The notes below the pieces were generated by a model that did not search any database, was not told where the DNA came from, and was given only the letters and a program-made list of their open reading frames with translations. From Adiantum capillus-veneris (lineage: Eukaryota; Streptophyta; Polypodiopsida; Polypodiales; Pteridaceae), in contig CM043945.1 in NCBI GenBank assembly GCA_014529385.2, positions 3,070,312 through 3,134,311 on the forward strand: 64,000 nt of DNA, written 5' to 3'. The translations under genes were made by a program, and so were the position numbers. The stretch's first letter is position 1; each line of letters begins with the position of its first letter. Positions 21,978-31,812 of the stretch are shown piece by piece.

Positions 21978-23277
21978 TCATGCTGCCTGTGCAGCATTTG
22001 GTGGTCCTGTATTACCTATCATGCTCCATGGTTCTGGTGTCGAGGGTTCTTCTGGTGGATAATAGATAGGGTTTGCCGCATATCCATTGGGATCTTCATA
22101 ATATGCATGCATAGGCACCAAAGCCTTATCCTCTGATTCAGTTACGGTTGGTGTGTATCTTATACCAACTGGTCGTAATCCTGGTAGGGGTGGTTGTTGC
22201 CCCAACAACGGTTGTGGTCTTTCTACACCTACAGGTCCTGATAGGTTGCCTGCTTGATATCTAGGCATCGGTGGAACTTGAGGAGAAGCTACCAGAGCTT
22301 GGGGCGCATAAGGTCTCTCTCACACATACCCCATGTTATAATAACATTCCTCGATCCCATGGTTTGTCCATTTTTGTTCAATAGCACACCACTTGGGTTG
22401 TTTAGCCTAGGGTTTGGTGTACAAATTGATCTTTTTTAGCACTTCATCTACAAGCTGTTCTTGGTTTACAGCTACTTCTCCTTTCGGTGCTGTCTTAGAA
22501 GACTTGCTTCCACTTTGTTGTGAAGACGAATCGTCATCAAGGTCCTTGAACTCCCCCTCTTTGTAGACCGCACAATTGTCCACAAGGTAAAGAGCCTCCT
22601 TTGTCAACTCATTCAACGTCGTGCTCCTCTTCATATGTAAGTCTTTCTGGAGATCCGCATTCCTTAGTCCTTGGATGAATATCAGCATGAGTCTGGATTG
22701 AGTTGGCAGTTCTTCAACAGGACAGAACTTAACATATCTTTTTAGTCTTAGGGCTGCCTTTCGTACAGATTCTCCATCTTTCTGTTTGAATTTATGGATT
22801 TGTGAGACGGTATTATGAGCTATCCCCCTTTGTGAGAATTCCTCAATAAACTCGTCAAACACCTCCTCCATCAACTCAAAGTCTCTACGCTCTACAGAGT
22901 CAAACCAAGTGGCAGCGTCATCCTCTAGGGTTAGTCCAAACCCTGCAAATTGGGTAGGAAAATCTAACACCTCTTCGGCTCTAATTACACGCACAAAGGC
23001 TGCTACATGATCTCTTGGGTCTCTGCTTCCTGTGTATTTCTTGTTTACCCATTTTTGGACTTGAGAAGGTCTAATTCTCCGATGGTCTACGAACCTCATC
23101 ATTGGATCTCCACGTTCTAATCGATATCCCTCCTCATGCCTTCTGTAATAGGCCGGTTCCTCTCCCCGAAGTGCTCCTAAGCCATAATTTCTAACGGTTC
23201 TCGCTGGAGGTGGTTCATCTCTTAGAACTCGCTCTATGGGTGGTCCTCCAGGCTCTGTTGACCCTTGAGTCTTTGGC
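21978..23277 (-). pseudogene. Gyp-A gag capsid domain and Pro-rich linker
   Basis: The frame is open from about 23277 (GDPMMRFVDHRRIRPSQVQK) through a Retrotrans_gag-type capsid: DPRDHVAAFVRVIRAEEVLD, AATWFDSVERRDFELMEEVF, EFSQRGIAHNTVSQIHKFKQ, LMLIFIQGLRNADLQKDLHM and EALYLVDNCAVY. It ends at 22407. The linker at 21978-22268 is Pro/Tyr-rich (PIYYPPEEPSTPEPWSMIG). Forms the virus-like particle. Confidence 0.88.
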
Positions 23278-24359
23278 TTATTCTCTCCTTGATACCTTGA
23301 ATAGAGTGGTGGTTCTTGTAAATCCCTTAGCCCTCGTGTGGCTTGATAACCATCTCGATTTCGGTCTTATTCCATTGTTGCACTCTGTCAAAGCCATGCC
23401 TGCAATGATGGCTGGTTTACCGGTTGGTCTTGGTTGTTGAACGCTTGCGGTCGGGTAATGTGAGGTAGCGTCATACTCATCTGAAAAAGGATTCGTTGAC
23501 TTTCTTGGGGTGTAGGTGGCTCTTGGCACTTCCTCAGGGGCATATGTTAATGCTCTTGGACCTGTTGCCCTTTCTACCTCCTCTGGGAGAATACGTTGGT
23601 ATTCTCGCCCATATCTATCAACAAAAACTATACCCTTTCCCATAGCAGTTTCATCAGAGAATAAGTAAAGAACCTTGTCTTTGCTTAATTCGTTTACGTT
23701 TGGTTCTTTGCTGCAAAAGTAAGAGATTATACCCTCACTCTCATGCTTGTAGATTCCCACGTTCTCGTTATAAGTTGGAACCCTGGTCGTTTTCTTATCA
23801 TACATAAGAATAGCTCCGGGCCGATCAATGTTTGGTGGCGGTTCTTGAGTTTCTGAAACCATTTTCCCTTTCGCCACGTTATCTCCATATCTGTTGAAAT
23901 CTTCAGGGTTACTAACTATCAGATAGTGGTTCCCATTTTCGTCTCGGAATCTATCTCCATCATCATAGACTCGGATTATCTCCAATCTTTGAGCTGGCCT
24001 TTCTTCGATACGAATGCACTTGCGTCCTTGATAGTCAGAATAGACTAGGGCTCCTCTCGAGTTTGTTCCCTCTAAGAAGATCACAGTGATTTGGAATCAT
24101 TCAAAGGATTTTGGGAGGTGCTTCCTCCTAGCATCGGTCCGTCATAGGTGAAACCTCCCGGCTGTTGACTACCCATCATGAAGAAAGATTTGTCTGACGA
24201 AGTGTTAGTATAACTATCTTCCTCAATACTTGGTGCTAGCGGATCTAGCCTTGCCTGAGTTACACTCTCTTCGGTGGACACTAGGCTACCTTGGTCACCT
24301 GCCACCTTTTGGTCTCTAACAATATATCTTCCTGATCTCAAATTCATCAAACTTATCAA
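23278..24359 (-). pseudogene. Gyp-A gag N-terminal domain
   Basis: The start is most likely the ATG of MNLRSG at 24347, the motif also found in Gyp-B (34181) and Gyp-C (53723). A frame change at about 24083 separates the first 90 codons from 268 codons containing GRKCIRIEERPAQRLEIIRV, GDRFRDENGNHYLIVSNPED and VFVDRYGREYQRILPEEVER. It is conserved in Gyp-B at the same place. I do not recognise the domain; it precedes the capsid by about 300 residues. Confidence 0.8.
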
Positions 24360-24768
24360 TGCAATTTATCACAAATCCAACCACTCACCTAGCAAAGGAT
24401 CAGTTTATGCACAACTTCTTGCTTTGTTGTTGCATATACCTGTACACAAGCGTTTAATTTCGGTAATCGAATCAAAGCATTTATCCGCTAGAGGTTATCT
24501 TAGTAATGATTGGTATAACTGGAGAGTTAATCTCAACCACTACTGTATTTTATACACTGCTGATGTTCTGGATTAGGTCTGCAAATCTGAAACTGTATTT
24601 CCCTCGGATGTTAGTCAATTTACGCGAAAAAGTCTGAATTCAGTCTTTGCTCCGTCAAATGGGCAAACGAGGTCCAAATTCACTTATGAAAGAAGTTCTG
24701 GAACCCTTAAGCCAAATGGAATCTCACTGCCTATGCCCAGTCAAATTTTCTCTTCATTAGGCCCAAAT

Positions 24769-24792
24769 AGACATCCTACGCGTAGGATGTCT
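24769..24792. repeat. Leader palindrome A5
   Basis: AGACATCCTACG followed by its exact reverse complement; perfect 24-bp palindrome with core ACGCGT. Confidence 0.95.
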
Positions 24793-25044
24793 CTTGCTTT
24801 GTTTTGCCTGGATTTTTGCACTATGGTTTCCCCTTGATGTGCTGAGCCCACAGCTGTTTTTACTTTTTGATTTGGACACCTATTAGCTGGTCAATGCGTT
24901 AAAAAACTGTTTCGACAGCTTGCTGCTGATATTGATCAATCTAATCAACTCCAATTTGGACCAAAATTGACTAGGAGGCTTGCCTTAGGCTATACAACAC
25001 CTTACTATGCTCACTGTCAAAGTCTGGCTTCAATTTCTTGCTTT

Positions 25045-25068
25045 AGACATCCTACGCGTAGTATGTCT
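25045..25068. repeat. Leader palindrome A4
   Basis: Same palindrome with one mismatch (right arm CGTAGTATGTCT). 276 bp from A5. Confidence 0.95.
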
Positions 25069-25169
25069 ATTTCATCAGAATGGCTTCAAACTCAAAGCAC
25101 AGGCTACCCTTGAGTTGCTGATCACTTTGGTATACTCAAAATTTGGTTTGGAGTGCAAAATCACACAGA

Positions 25170-25193
25170 AGACATCCTACGCGTAGGATGTCT
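25170..25193. repeat. Leader palindrome A3
   Basis: Perfect copy. 125 bp from A4, the same distance as between the second and third sites of Gyp-B. Confidence 0.95.
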
Positions 25194-25450
25194 TTTTGGC
25201 ATGTTTGACCCCGAACTTGCCCACAATTTCCCCTTGATGTCAGTAACCCAGTGGTATGTTTAGATTTTGGTTTGGATTTCAAAAGTCCCAAATTTTAGCT
25301 ATTCTTGCCTTTTTCAGTCAAAAGTGCTAAAGTCCGCTTTGAACCCAATTTTCTCACCCAAATGAGATGAAACCCCTTTCAGTCACTCAATATATCATGC
25401 AAGACATGCTCATGCAGCCATCTTATGGTTTTGGTCTCAAAATAATGCTT

Positions 25451-25474
25451 TGGCACTAATTGGGTAGGATGTCT
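25451..25474. repeat. Leader palindrome A2, half decayed
   Basis: Only the arm GTAGGATGTCT survives. It lies 281 bp from A3, where Gyp-B has a perfect site (288 bp). Confidence 0.7.
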
Positions 25475-25611
25475 GGCAATTTCAGTCTATCTGGCCTTAT
25501 CCTGTCAAGATAAGGTCAAATTTCCACTTTCCAGTTGAAATTAGGGTAAACCCCACCTTCTGAACACACCGGTCAACTCAAAATCCCAAAATTCCCACCA
25601 GATTAGCCTGT

Positions 25612-25635
25612 AGACATCCTACGCGTAGGATGTCT
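25612..25635. repeat. Leader palindrome A1
   Basis: Perfect copy, nearest to the PBS; no counterpart seen at this place in Gyp-B. Confidence 0.95.
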
Positions 25636-26160
25636 CCTGCCTTAAAATTAATTTTTTTTCTGGCAGAAATGCTCCTGATGCTCTATAGCTCTATCAGAAA
25701 CACTCACAGTAACTTTTGGACTTCTCTTAGGCTTTCAAACACACTTTGACGTCTTTTTGCGTCTTTTACAAACTTGTGATGACTTTACCAAGCAAGTGTA
25801 CATGCATGAAATGCTCTAGATCCTGAATCATGATGTCCTACTTACTCTACTCCTACTTATCATGTGAAATGGTGATAATGGTGTTTTTGGTTGCTTTTTG
25901 GCCTCTCCGGACTCTCAAGCTCTCACCGCTTCTACCACTCCAACTCCTACTCAAGAACTCAACTACTACCTAAAACTATCTTGGTCTACCTAATCTACCT
26001 AAGTCGAAGGATCTAGGCCAGACACACGCTTCCTAGACTCCCTCTAAGACCTAGAGTGTCCTCCACCCTCTGATCCTATCTAAATGTAAAACAAGACTCT
26101 TGGCAAGCCAAAAATCCCAATCCTCAAGGATTAGTCTCGGTCACCTACCTAAGGTTTTCG

Positions 26161-26178
26161 TCCCCGGCAACGGCGCCA
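26161..26178 (-). other. Gyp-A primer binding site (tRNA-Asp)
   Basis: Reverse strand TGGCGCCGTTGCCGGGGA is complementary to the 18-nt 3' end of plant tRNA-Asp, one base from the LTR. Confidence 0.92.
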
Positions 26179-26179
26179 A

Positions 26180-26828
26180 TGTTGGACGGATACGCCGCGA
26201 CGGACGTCAGCACAACGAGAACTCACCTAACATATAATGTCAGCTAAGGACGAAGCTCGACCCGCAAGCGCGTGGAAGCAAGCATAAGGTGTCAACCTAC
26301 ACTCGACCGACTCCTAACTAATTCCTACAGAGGTCTCTACCAATTGTCTAAGTCACAGCCTTCAAGAGTGCATAGGAGAAAACTTCCTACAACGCTGTCT
26401 AGAGCCGAACACGCATCAAACAATCTCGAAACACCATAGAACTTGAAGGAGACCCTACTAACACCAATAGGTCACTCTCCCTAAGGTCTATGAACCAAAA
26501 CCCCAACCCAAAACACCTGGTGCAGAATCGCGTAGGATGTCTGGCCGAAATTTACATGTCATCGTTTCCAAAATCTAAAGTGCCTAATGTGTAGCTCTAC
26601 TCATTGTGAACGCGTGGATATGCTGCAATGCAAAATCGGACAACGTATGCTCACCCAAACACCAGATGAAGCTCGTAGAAGGAGCTCGCAAAACCGGACC
26701 GTACGCGCGCAATGTAGGTATCGGCACGTAGCTCTCATCGGGGGCAACACACTGCACTTCTCCGCACTCGATTCCGACCACCGATGCACACGTAGCGTCA
26801 AGATGAAGCTCACACTCTCTCTCGTACA
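26180..26828 (-). repeat. Gyp-A 5' LTR lacking its U3 side
   Basis: Reverse strand TGTACGAGAGAG to GTATCCGTCCAACA, 649 bp. It aligns with 8976-9625 of the 3' LTR, but the 278 bp of U3 and the TATA box are absent. The host repeat GCTGA follows directly at 26829. A palindrome half-site lies at 26529-26542. Without U3 this LTR could not drive the element's own transcription in the usual way. Confidence 0.88.
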
Positions 26829-27789
26829 GCTGAACATTTGCCTCATTGGAATTTACATTCGAACTTCCACCACTGAAAAGAGGCAACAAAGTGTCATAAA
26901 TGTCCTGTGAGCTTACAATACTTCCTCTAGTACATGACAGCAAGGGCTGAACAGAATCTTCCACAAACACTACATCTCGTGAAACCAAAATACGCTTTGT
27001 TTGCGGATGATACAACCTGAAACCTTTGCTTTCAGCACTATAACCAACAAAGATACATTTGACAACCTTATCATGTAATTTTCTGCATTGTGTTTGTGGC
27101 ACTAAAGCATATGCGAAACAACCAAAAACACGCATGTGCCCAATAGAAGGCTTTCTATCATGCCATGCTTCAAATGGAGAAATAGACTGCAAAGCTTTCG
27201 TAGGACACCTGTTAAGTGCATAAGTGGCACACATGGTGGCCTCAAGCCAAAAAGAATGCGGCAAAGCTTGACTTTTGACAATACATCGTGCCATTTTTGT
27301 AAGTGACATGTTTTTCCTATCAGCTACACCATTTTGCTGAGGCGTATAAGGCACTGTACATTGGTGTTTTATCCCATAACTAGCCTGAAATGCATTAAAT
27401 TCATGAGACATATACTCCCCCCCTTGATCGGAACGGAGGGTGTCTATAGTACGTTTCGAGACCTTTTCAGCCATAGCCAAAAATTGTTTAAATCACATTA
27501 AAACTTTGGACTTCACTTTAAGCGGAAATACCCGTGCATGCCTGGAGTAATCATCAATGAAAGTCACGAAGTACAGGTAATTGCCCAAGGATGGAGTTTG
27601 CATGGGTCCACAAACATCACTATGCACAAGGTACAAAGCTGCATGTGGCCCTAACTGAACCATCCTTTGGAAAGTTAGAACGTTGCATTTTACCCAAAAT
27701 AGAGCCTTCACAAACATGTTTGACAGGTGCTTCAAGAGGTGGCAAAGAAGCAACCATATCAGATTTCTGTAAACGCAACAAACTAGCAA
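26829..27789 (-). pseudogene. Cop-1 integrase (5' half of pol)
   Basis: Integrase core with LVHSDVCGPM and FVTFIDDYSRHARVFPLKVK, then a TAG/frame break, then DTLRSDQGGEYMSHEF and TPQQNGVADRKNMSLTKMAR. The third catalytic residue, Glu in the usual NG-x-AER block, is Asp here. Downstream blocks are PFEAWHDRKPSIGHMRVFGC, KCIFVGYSAESKGFRLYHP and SRDVVFVED. The frame runs into the Gyp-A LTR at 26828; the codons beyond are LTR sequence, not integrase. The copy is inactive. Confidence 0.92.
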
Positions 27790-28290
27790 AATTCAAATGC
27801 CCAAAACATGCATGCCACAGTTTTGCATCTGAAACAACCCTTGAATCTGCAACTGCATTTGCAAAATTTTGTCCACACTTGTCATACAAAGTGAGCTTAT
27901 ACAGCCCATGGCACAAAAGGCTAGATGCAACAATTTCATCACCAAAACTGAGATCATGAATTGTACATCTGTCATCCACAAATTTGATTACAAGTCCAAG
28001 TCTAGCAAGTGCAGATACAGACAAAAGATTCTTCTTGATCCCATGTACATAAAGTGCATCAAAAAGTGTGAAAGAGCTACCATTTGCAGCAGTATAAGCA
28101 AAAACTTCCAACCCCGTGAACCAGATAAGAGGCATTGTTGGCACAAGTGACTGAATTCCCATGAGGGACAAACTCAAGAGAGGTGAACAATTCACGATGT
28201 GAGGTAATGTGCTTTGTAGCACCACTGTCAAAATACCACACATGTGAATCTGCAGCAAACTAACATGCATGCATCATCAACAATAGGATT
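27790..28290 (-). pseudogene. Cop-1 protease and pre-integrase domain
   Basis: The protease signature FDSGATKHITSH is at about 28225-28240. It breaks frame, then continues as SSFTLFDALYVHGIKKNLLS. The pre-integrase region reads LWHACFGHLNFASLLRLQKS and KHVCEGSILGKM, where the Cys of CEGCILGK (kept in Cop-2) has become Ser. Confidence 0.88.
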
Positions 28291-29334
28291 GTAAGTGCAC
28301 TCTGCACTAAAAGCCCATTTTGCATCAACATGAGCATCATAGTCTCCTTTCATAGAAGACTCAACAATGGCTGCACTTGTAGTGGAACCAGCATTTGCAG
28401 TGGAACCACCCTCTTTCTTCTTAGCCTCTTTGGCCTTCAACTTAGGACACTGCTTGATCAAGTGATCATTAGCTTTAAAATAATGGCAACGTATCTTCTT
28501 TTTGCCCTTATCACCAGAATTTCCAGACGAATAGTTGCCAGCAGAAGCATTAGGAACAAAATTTTTGCCACTCACAGTAGAACCATAAGAAGTGGCTACA
28601 TTGTTGTTACCACCCTTTCTTTGAGAAGCAGTAAAAGCCTGTAATTTCACACTGCCTAGTCCTATTTTTTTATGAAAGTGACTCTTGTAATAGCAATGTG
28701 CATAATGCATCAAAATTATCAACTTTAGAATTTCCTTGGGTCATAAGTCTCCAAGTACTAGCAAAAGTCTGGTAAGAATCTGGTAAGGCATCAAGAACAG
28801 TCTGCACAAGGGAACTGTCTAAAATGACTTCATCTGCAGAAATAAGTTGCTTATTGATATCCTTGACACCAGAAAGGAAAATGTCCATATCATCTTCCTC
28901 ATGCATAATCTTCGATTCCAGCTGTTTACGCAACATAGCAATTTTAGCCTCATTGCGGGTTTCATAAAGACTTGCTAGAATATCCCAAGCCTGTTTTGAA
29001 AATTTCGTTGAACGAATGTGAGGAGTAATGGTGCGCTTCACAGAGAACGCAATCAACGCATGAGACTACACACCCTTTACATCCCAAACGATCTTGTTCT
29101 GCCATAGGCAAAACAACTCTAATAGTAGCAATCCTTGCAGCAAGACCTGCAAACATCCTCAACATCGCCTACATCCTCAGAACCAAGACGTACATCAATG
29201 CCCTGCACAATATTCTAGATGCCCTTTGACACAAGAACATGTTGCATCATGTAAGCCCACATAGGGTAATTGTCCCCATCCAATCTGTCCTCAACAACAA
29301 AGATCTTGAACACATCTGTGTTGTTGTTGGCCAT
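28291..29334 (-). pseudogene. Cop-1 gag
   Basis: Start ATG at 29334 (MANNNTDVFKIFVVEDRLDG), then DNYPMWAYMMQHVLVSKG and a TAG at codon 40. Later frames hold STKFSKQAWDILASLYETRN and ESKIMHEEDDMDIFLSGVKD. The zinc knuckle reads CHYFKANDHLIKQC, so the second Cys is lost. There are several frame breaks. Cop-2 has the same TAG at the same codon. Confidence 0.9.
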
Positions 29335-29639
29335 GGAAAATGCCTGCACTTGATGTGAAAACTGCCCAAAATGAGGAGAAACTGAGTGAGACCATCACAT
29401 GCTATATAGCCCAACCCGTAGTAGACTGTATGGGACCAGTTATGTAGTATTTTTCACTGACAAAAATTCTGCACAAAATGAAAAAATTGCCTGCACAGAC
29501 CTAGTTGTAGTGGAAACGATGGCTGTAATGAGCCTGAATTTTTTGTCGACCTGCAAACACTCGCCAAAGCTCACAGAAATCGGAGAAAGTGAGTAGGCAT
29601 GTGCTGTTGCTGGCGACTAAGCCTGGGAGGACGCAACCT

Positions 29640-29651
29640 GCTCTGATACCA
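29640..29651 (-). other. Cop-1 primer binding site (initiator tRNA-Met)
   Basis: Reverse strand TGGTATCAGAGC, the classical Copia PBS, two bases from the 5' LTR. Confidence 0.93.
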
Positions 29652-29653
29652 AT

Positions 29654-29881
29654 TGTTGGAATTAGGGTTGCAGAGAGACGCACACAGCCTGGACAAGACG
29701 AGGGAAGCTCAAGGCACACAATAGAGAGTGTGTTACTTAGTGTGCAATGGAAAGATAGATAGCCCTAGAATGAATGGGCATATATACAATGCATGTGGGA
29801 AAAAACCTTCTAAGGAGGGGAAAAATGCCTTGGCGGTCCTAGTGTGTTCACACACATCACTACCACATGTATATGGTAACT
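29654..29881 (-). repeat. Cop-1 5' LTR
   Basis: 228 bp, pairing with 6888-7114. The first base of the element start (expected T on the reverse strand) is A at 29881. GTAAA follows at 29882-29886, the second copy of the target-site duplication. Confidence 0.93.
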
Positions 29882-29886
29882 GTAAA

Positions 29887-29956
29887 ATAACAGATAATGA
29901 AAAAATATGCTCATAGAGAAGAGGTAAACAATTGCTAGTGTTGGACGCTGCCAACA
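29887..29956 (-). repeat. LTR-H, part 2 (U3 side)
   Basis: Reverse strand TGTTGGCAGCGTCC onward, continuing at 6887 across Cop-1. Boundary inferred from the terminal inverted repeat with 6206. Confidence 0.5.
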
Positions 29957-31812
29957 TTGCGCCCGCTTCCTAAGCTTTGTCATCCCTGTGACAAAGCCAT
30001 GTCGTGGTAGATGCTAGAGGAAGGATGTGCCTGCAAAAGAAAAACATGGGTGAGATAGCAAGCTGAATCATATGGCAATAAAGCATAAGGGGAATGCAAA
30101 GCACATATGGAAATGAGTAAATGCAAAGAATTATGAAATGCTACCCTACCATTAAGGACAAATAAATTGCATTTTTGAAATTAATCAATCAAGAGTTTTG
30201 GGCTTATGGACGAGTCTCTCAATTAGATAGCTATGACTAAGGGTTAAACGCTCACTCTAGCACTAGCTAAGTTAGGAAGATTATCTAAATGCAAGATTCC
30301 CTAATTGTGCCTTTTTGCTTTGATTAGCTAATTAATTCTCACGAGTCCAAACAAATTTTTCACTTGAAGCTCAATGGAATTCTTTCATTTTATTTTTCTT
30401 GTTTTTCCTTTTTGTCTTTTTCTTTTTTTTTCACATTGATTCAATTTCATTTGACATGTGTTCTTATTTTGTATGCCCGGGGATTTTTTCTTCTCAAAGA
30501 AAAGCGCCCACACTAGGAACCTCTAGGGCTCTAGTACCCTACGCAATACATGTGAGTGAAGTACCAAGATCAAGCAGGGATTTCTCTTCCAGCTTAAGAT
30601 TTTACATTTATGGCACTTCTGTTTTTTTCTTCCATTTCCTTTGTATTCTCATAGAATTCTTTGTTGTTTAACTCTATGCCTAAAACACTCCTAAGGTCTC
30701 AAACATTTAAATAATTTTACTAACTAGGACTAGCGATCAAGTAAATGAGTTAGCCTAAAGTCACGGCCTCCTAACCTCAAGGCTCATCGATAAGACTAAA
30801 GTTGAATTCAATTAAATAAAGCAAAGACAAGTTTATACATCTATAATGGAATATAACAAAACATAACTTAATGCACTCAATCAAACCATGGAAAAGCAAA
30901 ATCAACAAGTATAGATGTCCATCAACATGAATCATGGAAAGTAGTACACCTGGAGGGATCTGATGTGTCTCCTCAATAGTCGTGGAAGCAAACATGAGAT
31001 GTTGAAGCTCAATCTATCCATGATGTGTAAAAGCTCAAGTCTATCTATGCTGAAAAATCATCAACAAAACACTACCACCTAGAAAGGTGTGTCAACATAG
31101 AAATGAAATTTGTATTACCTAAGTACAAATAAAAACAAAACATATACTAAGGTCTCATACCTGGATATCTAGAGGGAAAAATCCCAAAGGGAAAAAAGTT
31201 CCTCTAGTTTACATGTATGTGTCTAGTGCACCATGGTCAATTTGCACAAGTCAGGGGTCTAGTGCAACTACAAGGGATAAGAGAACTCTCTCCAAACAAT
31301 AAAAGCTGTAATCTCGTAGCTCTTTCTTTGGTGCTCATCAATTGGCTAGCACCTAGCTCCATATGGATAGTGGAATCTGAAGCATAACTAATGGGTCTAG
31401 GGATGACATCAGCAGGTGACTGTGTGGGCAATGAATTGTGTGGCTCAAGATCCCTCAAATGCTGACTCTTACCTAGCTCTCAATGGAAATCTCTGGTGAG
31501 ATATGGCTTGTGAATCAGGTGTATTTTCGCTCTCGATCCAAACGAGTGTATCATCACTAGCTAATGGTCTAGTCTATGTTATCATGCAAGGCACGTAAAC
31601 ATGTCTATTGGCCCTACGACATCTCTCTGTGATGAGATATAGGCTTGATATGTCCTACGTCGCACATAGGTAGTGCTACTCTCATGAACAGAGTCTAAGG
31701 TAGGCTCTACCTAATCTCAAGGTGTCTCAAATGCCTTGGAAATCTAGACTCCGAATCCTCAAGTGTGACCTCTAGTCTATGGGGGTGGTGACAGTCATGG
31801 TCTATAAGTACC
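29957..31812. other. Unrecognised DNA, possibly interior of the LTR-H element
   Basis: No pol motif or convincing ORF. A 9-bp inverted repeat with a 6-nt loop (GCTTTGTCA/TGACAAAGC) lies at 29974-29997. The rest is AT-rich with a T-rich block near 30380-30440. Confidence 0.5.

Larger units (their letters stand above)
24360..26160 (-). other. Gyp-A 5' leader, non-coding
   Basis: 1.8 kb between PBS and gag with no convincing ORF. It carries four 24-bp palindromes and one half-decayed site, annotated separately, and is otherwise AT-rich. Gyp-B has a 1.4-kb leader of the same type. Confidence 0.85.
8976..26828 (-). mobile_element. Gyp-A: 17.85-kb Ty3/Gypsy element, reverse strand
   Basis: The element lies inside Cop-1 and is flanked by GCTGA. 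In reading order it has a 649-bp 5' LTR, a tRNA-Asp PBS, a 1.8-kb leader with palindromes, gag, PR1, RT, RNase H, two zinc modules, integrase, PR2, a basic tail, an internal purine tract, a roughly 3-kb extra coding region, the terminal purine tract and a 928-bp 3' LTR. The two LTRs share 650 bp with about 5 percent difference by hand count, mostly C/T and G/A. All coding parts are broken. The tRNA-Asp primer and the extra ORF after pol recall the Athila group, but the pol domain order does not. Confidence 0.93.
6888..29881 (-). mobile_element. Cop-1: complete Ty1/Copia interrupted by Gyp-A
   Basis: A Copia element on the reverse strand with both LTRs (227 and 228 bp), an initiator-Met PBS, gag, protease, integrase, RT and RNase H in Copia order, a polypurine tract, and a GTAAA target-site duplication. 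Without the 17.85-kb Gyp-A insertion it is about 5.1 kb, normal for Copia. All coding parts carry stops or frameshifts. By hand alignment the LTRs differ at roughly 20-22 of 227 positions (about 9-10 percent), so it is old. Confidence 0.95.

Noticed and set aside
24769-25635. CRISPR-like array
   Set aside because: The repeats are full palindromes with irregular 100-280 bp gaps in a plant retrotransposon leader; no spacers or cas genes.
26161-26178. 3' end of a tRNA-Asp gene
   Set aside because: Only the terminal 18 bases match, directly beside an LTR; it is a primer binding site, and no tRNA body is present.
26584-27480. 298-codon open frame read as a single integrase-like protein with a novel C-terminus
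   Set aside because: The last 80 or so codons are the Gyp-A LTR; the frame runs across the insertion junction at 26828. The same C-terminal peptide appears at 9420-9641 in the other LTR.
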